From assembly GCA_963978905.1 (NCBI GenBank), contig OZ022260.1:38500259-38564258 (forward strand): a stretch of DNA of 64,000 nucleotides, written 5' to 3'. The position numbers and the translations under genes are program-made. This document shows positions 46,761 to 57,558 of the stretch, one piece after another. The notes beneath the pieces were generated by a model, which ran no database searches, had not been told where the DNA came from, and saw nothing but the letters and a program-made list of their open reading frames with translations. Numbering within the stretch: position 1 is the stretch's first letter; each line of letters opens with the position of its first letter. Source of the stretch: Trichostrongylus colubriformis (lineage: Eukaryota > Nematoda > Chromadorea > Rhabditida > Trichostrongylidae).

Positions 46761-47966
46761 AGTTCTCTTTGTTCTACTCCGGAGATTTCGCTCGATGGTT
46801 GCACTCACGACTTCGAATGCTATTTTTTTGTAGAAATAACGTTAGATATTTATGCAGTTCATTTTATGTACCTTAGGTTGTGGAGCTCAATATTGATAGA
46901 CTTTGCATTGAAAGCTTAACGGCATTCCATTCGCTTTGCCTTTGCTTTGCCTGTTATGACCCTTTTCACTAATAATCTTGATCGGTCAGTATTATCTGTG
47001 ATTTTAGAACTAGTACGAATTGATTTTCACTTTTCTCCCAGTATTCCCTATCCAATTTTATTACCTCGACTTTTCTTTTCAATTTGGTCATAATACGGGG
47101 TGAAGAAAGAGGGGTTTGAGAAGAATGTTCCATAGATGTTAGCTGTTATGGGGAAGCTGCTATTGTGGGGATTTTTATCAGAGACTAGTGAGTAACATTA
47201 TAGGCCTTTCTTCGCCAAAATAAACACGGCTATATACTTTTAAATGTGATTAGGTAATTGTTTTCTCATCGGTTCAGAGTTGCCTTTTCCATCATTGCTA
47301 TTTATAGTCATGAATATGTTTCCAATCATTAGCCAATTCTTTGGTTTTACCAGTGCCTTATCTGCTGTGAGTCTGTTTGAACGTGACCGGCGTGTATTTG
47401 TCACTTCATTCACGTCATACCATACGGTATGTGCAGGTCTGTGAATTTAATATAGCTAGCTGTGTATTGTTGTTTCTGAAGGGTCCACTCGATTAATGTA
47501 TCACCATAATATCGCCAACATATCACTCGTGGTATTTACTAAAGATTTGTAATAAATTCATAACAGTTCCGGTTTTCTCCTTCCATGCATGTTGATTCAT
47601 TCAAAGTACCACCTTTAATTTTCTTTGTTTTCGTTTTCAGTAATGAGAAGGGTCCATGTTACGCATTAATCTAAGTGCGCGATCAAGAGGATCAGCCGGA
47701 CTGCCGCCTAGACCTACACCTCAAAATATGCAGTACGAGTTTTCCCTGGTGAACTCGTCCCTCTTGTGATCGACTATCAATGTGTCGTTGCAGGACCAAG
47801 ACCCACTGTTCTTTGAATTTGTTCGATATTGCCATCAGCTGCAGTGCAGTGTGAATAATGCTGTTGTTGTTTCGGTGCTAATAACTTTGAAATACAAGTT
47901 TTCATCTAAGATAACATAGGCAATGAGAAAGGCAATGTAGCACCCGGCTATGGAAAGACCGTCGTG
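46761..47966. other. bli-4 3' flank
   Basis: The 3' UTR begins at 46761; the first AATAAA I see is at 47219-47224, about 460 bases past the stop. The open frames are short. No further exon of the convertase is needed. Beyond 47224 the sequence is A/T-rich with no recognisable feature. Confidence 0.4.
47219..47224 (+). terminator. Possible poly(A) signal of bli-4
   Basis: A canonical AATAAA about 460 bases after the stop codon at 46760. No experimental support; nearer variant hexamers may be used. Confidence 0.4.
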
Positions 47967-47969
47967 TTA

Positions 47970-48138
47970 GGCCGCGGTCACAATTTGCAGCGCTGGCGGC
48001 AGGACGTGGCTGCCATCTCTGCGTCTCCGCCTATGCCATCCTGCCCCGTTGCCTGCGTCATCTCTGCACCTCCCCCGTGCCACTCTCCCTCTGCCTGTGA
48101 ACGCAACCACGCCCTGCCAGCTTAGTATGACCGCGGCC
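47970..48138. mobile_element. MITE, GCGGTCA family, copy 3 (best preserved)
   Basis: The ends GGCCGCGGTCA and TGACCGCGGCC are perfect inverted repeats, flanked by TTA on the left and TAA on the right. A TTA/TAA target duplication is characteristic of PIF/Harbinger elements. The body is pyrimidine-rich and non-coding. A fragment of the same family (CCGGCGCAAAGTATGAACGC) is at about 48960-49016 inside the neighbouring element. Confidence 0.85.
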
Positions 48139-48227
48139 TAAGCTTTCGTGGTGAACACTTTACACCGGTCAGTATCAGAGATTGGAATGACTGATACAAC
48201 CGAATCACCCTACCAGTGCCTTTATTA

Positions 48228-49260
48228 GGCAGCGTCAATGTTTTGGAATTTGCGGAATTACAGAATTGCAGAATTTGCGGAAAACGACGAAGATCGTATT
48301 GAGTGGGAGAATTGCGAAGTTTGCGGATTTGTGAAAATGCAGAATTGTGGAATTTGCGGAAAGGCATCAGAAGTATCAATTTTCATGCTACGAAAAGTCA
48401 GAGAACTAGAGAAAGGAAAGGAATGAAAGTGCGGATTTGTGGAAATCGCGTGCAGTAATGCCGGGTCGTGGAATTTGAGGAGTTGTGGAATCTGCATCAA
48501 GGGAAAGATACGGAAAGTTTGGGAAAACTGCGGAGTTAGCGGATTGTGGATATGCAGAATCATAATTTCTGCAAAAGATACGTATTGATCGATGTTTTAC
48601 TAAGGCCACTATTCCAAACGAATAGCGCAATATAATTTTCAGTGCTATGTTACTGAGGGGGCCGAAATTGTGCCAGGCAATATTTATTTTCGTATAAGCC
48701 CTAAAATAAAAGAAATCCGTCCTTTTGCCCTGAAGGCTTAAGAAAAACATGTGTTCCAGTTTGAAAATTGAAGCAGATTTGTTCAGTACTGTTCAAGTGT
48801 CTCAGTTCTCATTAGGATAACATCTGATGTTCTCTCGATCACTTATTTTCAAAGTGTACCACATTAAGTTTCAGAAGTAAGTGAGGTAGACCCACATAAG
48901 CGGAAAAGTGAAACGTCGTAAAAGACAAGTATGTACCTGAACGTATAGCGTCACTCTGTTTCGCTGCCTGTGAACGCAGCCACACCCTGCCGGCGCAAAG
49001 TATGAACGCGGTCTAAAGTAAGATCAACCATTTGCATATGATGGGCTGCATATGTAGAATGACACGCACCGCACACGTTGATTTCACGCTTTCCACAATT
49101 CGTCATTTCCGTAAACTCCACGATTCCGCATATTCCACAATTCTCGCGATCGATAAGTATCTATTCTTTTTCCTCACAGTCCGCGAATTTTCCACTCCAT
49201 TCAATTTATACCTTTCCGTAATTCTGCAGTCCGCAAATTCCAAAACTACGAACGCTGCCC
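48228..49260. mobile_element. 1.03 kb Harbinger-like TIR element with internal short-motif repeats
   Basis: The left end GGCAGCGTCAATGTTTTGGA and right end TCCAAAACTACGAACGCTGCC are inverted repeats, flanked by TTA and TAA. The left third is made of many variants of GAATTTGCGGAATT/CAGAATTGCGG, and the right end carries their complements. There is no transposase frame. A fragment of the GCGGTCA MITE is nested in it. Confidence 0.8.
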
Positions 49261-49329
49261 TAAACTGAGCAATTTTCATTTGGGTTTGAATATAGTTGTG
49301 AGAGGGGGAGCGTATACCGTGCTCGGTGT

Positions 49330-49515
49330 CTGGGACTATTTTTGCCTAAGCTTTTAGACTAAGCCTTAGTTTGGAGAAAGCTCCTAACTCTCTAGCCTAA
49401 GTAAGGCTTAGGTGAAAATATACACATCGGTATTCATCTGGTGAAGAACCATATTGGGTGAGGAATGGCAGCGCGGCAATGAGTTCCCTCCTCCTCCAAG
49501 TTACATTAGCACCTT
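49330..49515. repeat. Dispersed repeat (AAGGCTTAGG family)
   Basis: It contains GACTATTTTTGCCTAAGC, AAGGCTTAGGTGAAAATATA and TACATTAGCACC in the same order as related repeats at 2045-2165, 5270-5665, 27300-27480 and 29313-29515. Confidence 0.55.
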
Positions 49516-49687
49516 CATTTCTCAGAGGCGAACGTGTGAAGGTGTTCACCGCAAGCGGTTAAATCTTTGCATCCCGCAGTTCCAGCTAGTGATAGGGGGA
49601 GTGTATACCATGCTCGAAGTCTGGGACTGTATAGGATTCAATGAATACCCATCTGTAATCGCTTCCTTTCATTACACACCCCAACTG

Positions 49688-50432
49688 CAGAGGGTAAAAA
49701 AAAAAATTAAGTAATTTTGCTCACGGCTCACATCTGCCAAGTATACAAAACATAGGAATACGAAAGAGATAAAAGAATTGGGGCAAAATCTTCCCAAAAT
49801 GTTGTTCTTGAAATAGGAGCAAACTGAGACTCACTACTTTCCCCTTATCAAGATACGGAGCCTTCAGTCGGCGCAGTCGGGCTTCAGAGCACCCACGATA
49901 TCAAGATACGGTTAAAACAGTAGAGCTAGTTTCCATGAGGCCTTTTATAGGAGGCTTTCTGAGGAATGACCCTTCGGTTCATGGAAGTCACAGAGGCCTT
50001 GCTGCTCGGACAACGCCACTATGATCCGAAGTGTCATTATTCATACCTCAGACCCCCTCCGAAGGGCTTTCAATGGTGATGGTACCTTCTGGCTCTCGGA
50101 AACGAAGGATGATGGAAACCCGGTGAAAACGGATTGTTCAAGGTTACCACCCAATAAGAATCTCCTCAGGTACCCAGAGTGAACGGACCTCAGCAAGGTT
50201 GTGAACAAGGGTGGCGAAACCTAGGATTTTGCCGAAGTGAGGTGACACATCTGTTCACTCGGAAGAAGCTCCCTTTTCTGCTCGTGGAGAAGGCTGTTAC
50301 GGAGAATAGTAATAGAGTGATGTCTGCTCTTCACTTTAGGGATGAAAATACCTGGTCAGAATTTGTTGAAGTTTGACTAATGTGGGATTGAAAGTGGATG
50401 AAAAAAATTACTTCTTTTTTTGGCACCCCCTG
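49688..50432. mobile_element. 745 bp TIR element, CAGGGGGTGCC family, copy 2
   Basis: The right end GGCACCCCCTG is intact; the left end is worn (CAGAGGGT followed by A-run). The interior aligns by eye along its length with 33583-34329, for example TTTTGCTCACGGCTCACATC and GGGAACCCGG-like blocks. Non-coding. Confidence 0.82.
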
Positions 50433-50434
50433 TA

Positions 50435-52672
50435 TTGATGGACGAAGTCTGCTGCTTGAGGTGAGACCGGACAGAAGGAATTGACAGGACACCGTGAGCT
50501 TGTTGAGCAACTCAGAGCGCGTCTCTCACGCTTTGCGCACACACTCTCTCTTTACATCTCGGCTGCTTCTTCATTCTGTACCCTCAGAATCGTACCCACT
50601 GCCTTGGTCGTTTTCTTCGTTACAGTGTACTGTAATGGCTTCACAACACTGGATTACAGGTCAAGAACGAGAAGGAATAATCCTGGGGTGGGGTCGATTG
50701 GTCGAATTTTCGCGCGGCCGCCCGCGGCGAGTATGAGTTGTTTGTGGTTTTATCCGTTGAACAGCAACAACCACAACATATAAAAACTTCGGAAGCTTTC
50801 GACCTGCAATCTCTGAAGGTCTCTCACGATACCAGCTCACGGCATACCGAGCGGAATTCCAACCGACTGCAGCAAGTCGTGCTGACGGCGCCGCGAATGC
50901 GACGCCGCGAAGCGAGAATTCGACCAGTCGATCCCACCCATAATCCTGAATTGCCTATTACGGTAGCATAGTGAGCCTTACTATCATGGCATTGCCTTGC
51001 TGCTTACTGTTGCTCTGTGTCGTGGTTTGACCAATTCCATTTCATATCAGCCCTTCATTCTATGGAAGGTGTGACATGGATCCATGAGATGGAAGCAGGG
51101 TACATCGAGAATCGAGAATTCTTTGACAGGGGGTCGTATATAAGGGTGGAGGGTCGTACTTCAGAGGTCAGCGATAAACGCTAAAATCTATACTTTCAAT
51201 ATGTAGATGAGAAGCAAAGGGTATTTCACAGCAAATCAGTGTCAGTGAATGTAAAATAAATGTATTTTTGTCTCAGGAATGGATATATAGCAATAAAACA
51301 CATTGCAACTATACAATCCGGCAACAGTTACTGGTATTGTAGAGGTAAAAAAGGAGAGGGTCGTAATTGATCGCCGTGAAGGGGGGTCGTATTGGATCGA
51401 CTATTTTCTATTTTCCTCGACATCTAGGACTGCCCTGATGGGGGGACTGGGTTTGTAGGATCTGAACGATCGATCTGTCGATCACGTGTACACGATGGAA
51501 GGCCGTGCACTGCATTGTTCCACCTTTATCATTGCAACGATCGTGAGAATACATCATGATTTCTAATGTTCTTCTTCGTTTATGAGAAAAATCTTCCTTT
51601 TGGACTCCAGAGAACTTCCAAATGCTCCGCTAAATTTTAAATGTAGATTTCGAGCCCTTTCTCACTCTCTTATCTTTTCCTTTCAGTGTAATCAGTGAAA
51701 CGTTGTGAAGGGGTGTTGACGCTCCACATGTCGTCGTCAGGAGCTTCCGATATCGCTCGGCATCGAACATTGAAAACATTCGACTGGTCACTAAAGGTAA
51801 GCGTTTATCAGACTAAATGGGTCAAATATCTTTGTAAATCGATCGATATAGAGCTGGCTCTAGTCGGATTGTGGGCACCGGTTGTATCCTTCGTTGCCAT
51901 GCTAGGTGACTTGTCATATTGACTTGAATCAGAATTTATCAACTGTTTTGGTCGTTTATATTCCGCCCCTGTGTGTGACTTTGTCGCAAAAGGGAAGTGT
52001 AAAATAAACAGGTTTTCGTAGCGCGCTCAACAACCTTCTAAGAAGCGTGACTTTTTGTTGCTGATTTGTCTCATATAGTTTGTTTAAAAGTGATACTCGT
52101 CCAAGTTCCCCTAGTAGGGCAATCAATCAGAACTGCTGCTTTTTTGACAGTCATCTGCGTACTATCCATCACTTTAATAGAGCACAGTTCACGTACAGTG
52201 TGCTTTGGTTGACCATTAGGCTGTTTTGATGTCGACCTTTATCGTAGCCTTTTATCGGTGCTTGTTCGGTGGTCGCATCTGGGGTCTTGGCAGAGATGGG
52301 TGGACTGTTTATCAGTTCAGTAGATAACCCTTAACCAACAGTTGGGTATGGTCCAGTCGTTCGCACGGTTTTTGTTGACAAGGCGACTATGTTATTGGAG
52401 TCACATGACTTGCAAGTACTGTTTCTTTTATTGAGAATTTTATGAGGTGCAGTGGCTAAACTTTCCCCGCGTACGTGAGTTTTCGCGAAGTTTTGTTAGA
52501 ACGTAATGTGCATGGCCCATTTCCGAATAGTACCTTACCTAGAATTTTTTACATTTCCTTTGAATCTCATTATTGCGATATTGTTTTCTGCCGTACATTT
52601 TCTTTTAAATTCAAGTTTAAGCTGCTTCCTACGATTTTCCTCTTAACAGGGCTATTTATTTAATATACTATG
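50435..52672. other. Gene-free stretch
   Basis: 50481-50971 has overlapping open frames on the plus strand without recognisable motifs; 51050-51450 holds short G-rich motifs of the type GGGGTCGTA repeated four or five times (51128-51390). No gene is called. Confidence 0.35.
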
Positions 52673-53409
52673 CAGGGAATGCCAAAAAATTAATTTTGCT
52701 CACGGCCCACATCCGCCTATAATTCAAAACATAGGGAAACGAAAGAGATAAAAGTATTGGGGCAAAATATTTCCGAAATGTTTCTTTAAAAGCAGGAACA
52801 ATGAGACTCACCACTTTCACTTTCATAAAAATATGGAGCCTTCAAGCGGCGCAGCCGAGATTCAGAGCACCCGCGGTATCAAGATCCGCTTAAAGCAGTG
52901 GAGCCAGGTTCCGTGGTAGGTTTTTGGTGGGACGCTTCCCAAGGATTGGCCCTTCGGATCATGGGAGTCACAGAGCCCTTGCTGCTTTGACAAGACTGCT
53001 ACGATCCGAGGTATCATTTTTCATGCCTCAAACATGCCCTCAGAGGGGTTTCAGTGGTAAATGCAAGTTCTGGCTCTTGGAAACGAAGGGCGTTGGGAAC
53101 CCGAAAAAACGGGATATTTAAGAACACCACCTAATATGAATCCCCTCAGGTACCCAGAGTGAACGGACTTTAGCAAAGTTGTGAACGAGGGCGACGAAGT
53201 TTCGGATTTTGCCCAGCTGAGGTGACACATCTCGTTCACTTGGAACAAGCAACCGTTTCTGCTCGTGCAGAGGGCTGTAACGGAGACAGTGATAGAGTGA
53301 GGTCTGCTCTTTACTTTAGTGATGAAAATACCTGGTCGGAATTTGCCGAGTTCGACTAATGTGGGATTGAAAGTGGAGGACAAAAATTGCTTTTTTTTGG
53401 CACCCCCTG
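52673..53409. mobile_element. 737 bp TIR element, CAGGGGGTGCC family, copy 3
   Basis: It starts CAGGGAATGCC and ends GGCACCCCCTG. The body matches the copies at 33583 and 49688 (TTTTGCTCACGGCCCACATC). Non-coding. Confidence 0.85.
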
Positions 53410-53451
53410 TAGTACTATTCATTACATAATAATGGTTAATGTATAAAGGTC

Positions 53452-53650
53452 AGTTAAAGTTGGTGGGGGGGGGGGGGGGTGCAATTTCGTACCGACGTCG
53501 AAGCTCCTTCCTTCCTTAGACTGAACTCTTATCCTCCCTTTTACATGAAAAAGCATCTGCCAACGCATCTGTCTCGTCTGCGTTACCTGAGTCTTGGAAG
53601 GGAAATGAGCTTCGACGTCTGTACACATTTTGCGTACACCCCCTCACTTC
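53452..53650. mobile_element. MITE with poly-G terminus, copy 3
   Basis: It begins near AAAGTTGGTGG followed by a 15-base G run (53465-53479), then ACCGACGTCGAAGCTCCTTC, with the inverted partner GAAATGAGCTTCGACGTC near 53600 and a C-rich right end. It adjoins the CAGGGGGTGCC element. Confidence 0.7.
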
Positions 53651-54342
53651 AATTGACCCAAGTTTAAAAAAATCATCCGAGTGCTATCGGTTCAAATTTT
53701 ATTGTAAACACCTCTATCAGTGTGGTTAGCTTTTTTCCCCATTCTTTTCTTCCGTAATAAATCACAGACTCTGTTATCACTCGATCAGACTGGTGTTGCC
53801 AATCAGAAGCTATTAGTAACTTCATTTCGTCTTTATAGCTTATAAGGAGAATTATTCCTATCATTTTCTGTGGTGTAATCCACGGTTTAATTCTGTGCAA
53901 GAATATAGGTACTGCGGTAATTACTCGGATCTTCTGCTTTGGGTCTTCACTAAATTATCTGCTTACTGCTCACATATCATCTACCGTGACGCCGTGAGGA
54001 GGTTCTTGAAAGAAAATGCGATCACGAAAACATGCCTTTATGTTAATCCTTTGGGTAGTGAAAGTGGTTAGATATTATTAATCTCCATAAAGGCACGTCT
54101 TTCGTGTAGACTGCATTACTAATCTCTACGTTGATGAAAACCTTATAGTACGCTTTGTGGGAATTTTCACTGTTTCTGTCTTCTCTTCTGGGGTTCCGGG
54201 GCTCGTAAATCTTGCATTGCAAGATAGGGCAGCGACTGTCTACAACAGAGTAGCAGTGAGTAATCACTAGCTCCTGTGCTCTTTTGTCTACTCGTTATTT
54301 ATCCTTCGTGATTTTGCATGTTTTCTTTTCATATACATTATA

Positions 54343-55219
54343 TTGGTTTGTACCAAAAGTTTTGTAGGATTTTTTTGATCATCACTTTTTATTAATATTT
54401 CTTCCAACAAACGGCAAATAGGCAACCACGTATTGACCATTGTTATCGACAACCCTCTGCCACTTTATAGAAAAATCGTTGATTCCCTTCTCCCAGAACT
54501 CTGGGTTGTGAGAGTCGAAGAAGTCAGCGATCGCCTTCGCAAGCAAGTCATAATCAACGAATTTTCTCTTGGCCAGGAAAGATATCAGAGAATGGGAAAG
54601 GTGATAGTCAGATGGGGTAAGACCTAGAGAGTGTGGTGGGTGGGGCAGGACATCTCAGCCGAGTTACTGTAGCTTGGCCTGAGTACTCTTCGCGACGTGG
54701 GAGCGGGCGTTGTCATGAAGGAGGGTGAATGCGAAGTTTTTCCGGAGCTTTTCTCGAACAATGACGGCTAGCTGCTGGAGCTGACGGGTGTATACGACAG
54801 CGGTGACTGTATCGCCTTGTACCAGCACGTTGTGGGAAAGCATTCCTTCCGTGTCCCAGAGGTACACAGTCCTGAGCGTGGTTTGTCTTCCATGTCGATC
54901 TCGCCGTCGCTGAAGCTGATGAACCAGCGGCGCACGGTCTCGCAGCTCACACATCCCTTGCCAAATGCAGCGTTGATGGAGTCGCGAGCTTCCTTCGCTT
55001 GCCGCAAGACCACTCACAGGAGATGATACTGCGTGTTTGGTGGGTGTCGTCTACGGGCATTATAGCTTTCTCCACGGGATCTGGCGGGTCAATATATACT
55101 TTGCTAGAAAGCGTAAAGAATGTTCTACCATATTCTTGAAACCCCTAGATCTGCTACGAAGTAAAGAAGAGTTATTGATGTTCTCGGAAAAATCCCACAT
55201 GACTTTTGGTGCTACCTAA
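54343..55219 (-). mobile_element. Mariner-type element C, inverted partner of element A
   Basis: The ends TTGGTTTGTACCAAAAG and CTTTTGGTGCTACCTAA form inverted repeats with TA outside. At 877 bp it is essentially the same length as 13646-14523. The minus strand encodes the same relic: GCVSCETVRRWFISFSDGEI, MEDKPRSG, then YLWDTEGMLSHNVLVQG, QLQQLAVIVREKLRKN and LLHDNARSHVAKSTQAKLQ, with frameshifts (two overlapping frames around 54764-55013). It shows the same internal join as element A. Confidence 0.92.
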
Positions 55220-55572
55220 TACATGTGTCTTGTGTACGGTTCAAGTGACTCTAGCCATTAGAACGGCGTAATAGACAAATGGAGCCCTGGTTGCGATGTC
55301 CTCCACATATTTGGTTACCAATTCCAATCTCAGTCGAAGTACCGTTTGGATCCTCATGAATGGCTTATTTAGTGTCATGTTTTGAAGATAGTAAATGTGG
55401 TGACTTGACTATAATCAGATCCACAGTGTATTTCAGAGCGAGTTGAAAAGCTCTTCAAATATATCTAAGGTTTAGGTTCGAAGGGGACGCTATACATGTT
55501 CGTTGATCCATTTATCATTATGCATTGCCTTGATTTCAAAAAGACCGCTGCAGGAATTCATGTTCAAATATA

Positions 55573-56121
55573 TTAGGTTGTTCGGAAAGAAATGCGCGTT
55601 TTTTTTGTCCATCTATTTCTCTTCTACTACAGAAGATTTTGTAAAACAGTTTTGTCTGCTAGAAAGAGAATTTTATTGCGCATCTTTTGAAATACTTTTG
55701 TCTATATCTACTTGTTTTTTTTTTTCGAAGAAAAAATTCAAAAAAGAATTTCAATTTTTTTTTCAAAATTTTGAAAACAAAATTTCAAAAAAATGCAAGA
55801 TTCAATGCAATAAGCGGTAAATATTTGTCGCCATGCGTATAATGTTTGCAGAAAGATTTGGCTGTATAAAGTGTCGGGCAAAGTTCCAGCGTTTAAAAAA
55901 CGGTAATGAAAGCTTGGATGACGAAGAACATGGAAGTCGGCCTCAAGTCGTTGAAACTTTTTTTTCTTTGAAAAAAAAAACCAAGTAGACATAGACAAAG
56001 ATATATGAAAAGATGCACAATAAAAATCTCTTTCTAATAGGTTGAACTGTTTTTAAGAATCTTTTATAGTAGGAGAGAAAAATGGACAAATTCAACGCGC
56101 ATTTCTTTCCGAACAACCTAA
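55573..56121. mobile_element. Short mariner-derived element with ~180 bp inverted repeats
   Basis: The ends TTAGGTTGTTCGGAAAGAAA and TTTCTTTCCGAACAACCTAA are perfect inverted repeats with TA outside. The inverted similarity continues inward for roughly 180 bp on each side. The middle (about 55834-55960) encodes a remnant of the mariner helix-turn-helix region, FQRLKNGNESLDDEEHGSRP, on the plus strand. Length 549 bp, so it is a MITE derived from a mariner. Confidence 0.88.
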
Positions 56122-56123
56122 TA

Positions 56124-57490
56124 TTAGGCGAGCTGCCATTCTGAAGGGTTTTCAATTGTAATATGGAAAAAAGTAGAATTTTACGAATGAAAGCGGGTTT
56201 TGGTAGCTAAGAAAGACATGGGAAACATGTCGTTCTCTAATAATATCATATATTCAAAAAGTTGCCTCTCTCACGAGTTTGATCAGCTGAATTCATTCCT
56301 ACATTTATTTGGGAGAAAAAAAGGTTTTTAGTCGACCGAATCGTGTAGTTCGTGGCGACGTTGCCGCTTCACTTTTCTTTCTTGTAATGAAGTAGGACTA
56401 AAAAAGAGCTCCTTTGTGATTCTCACGGTTCTACTCGGAATGTACTGGCTCATAATCGTTTTTCAGGCAAGCATTAACTGCAGTGAATCGCTACTTAACC
56501 TACAACCAATCGTACGTGTTGTATTATACTTCGAAGAAGGGGACAGAGAGGTGGCAGAGTTCACAAAGGACCAGGTCAGCTTTGCCCTACTTACTGTCAG
56601 TAAACTTAGTCCTAAACCTAACCATTGAGACATGTAGGAGTATATAGAGATAAGAAACGAGGAGAGATACGCGGAAGGATAATAGGCAAACAATAGCATC
56701 AGTCTACATACTATGTCGCTCGTTCGGTCATAATTGATCTGTACTTCGAGTGCCTGGTCCAATCGTAACCGTTGATCTCGCGCAACTCCTCGTGCCATTT
56801 ATATTTATTTCTTTATTTATACTTTTATTCTATTATTTATGCTGAACCTAACTCTCGAAACAATCATGCACTGAAGACTTGGTTTTTTGATAGCACTATT
56901 TTGAGGAATCTAGGTACTTGAACCTGAGTGAACTCTATATTGAACTACTGTTTCAACCAGCTTCATAGACTCCAAATGCCCTTCGTCGTAATTTTGCTCG
57001 GAGTACTACCCGAAGACCTTTTCTATGGGATCTAGTGCTCGGTTAGTAAAGACTTGAGCTCATACACAGAGGAAAAAGCGGCATTTCTGGTCAATGCTCC
57101 GATTCTATTGAATGTACTCTTGCGATAATAGGCTTGCTGTTGAATATACAAAATTCTCCCGGGGAATAATTAACTGTCTGCCCGTCGCCATCGCACTGTT
57201 CTATGTTTTTCGGTGGAAAATCGTATCTACAACGCATCCTTTCATCTGCAAATTTCTGCGTTGAATAATTTTTATTGTAAAAGGATATCCTTCTTCGGTT
57301 CGTGAAGTACAAGATACCCTTAAGTGTAATATAATGTTTTTATTTCATTCTGAACAGATATTTTTAAGTTTATTTCTTTCGGTACCCTGCAGATAAATGA
57401 TATTATACTGCTCCCTGTTCGTTAGTCCTCTAAAAATGAAAATTATTTAGAAATGGACTTTAAACATACTGCCAAGTTTATAATTCTATT
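56124..57490. other. Gene-free interval upstream of dhod
   Basis: 56620-57490 is A/T-rich with no recognisable gene. Any promoter of the dehydrogenase would lie toward its right end, but I see no specific site. Confidence 0.35.
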
Positions 57491-57498
57491 TTTTTTAG
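57491..57498 (+). promoter_or_regulatory. Candidate 5' acceptor for dhod
   Basis: TTTTTTAG lies 60 bases upstream of the start codon at 57559. It is a good nematode acceptor and could take a splice leader or close a 5' UTR intron. Confidence 0.45.
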
Positions 57499-57558
57499 TT
57501 TGAAGTGTTTTTGAGTCAACTGAACGCCGAGACAACTACTACTAGCAGCTCTTAGTTC

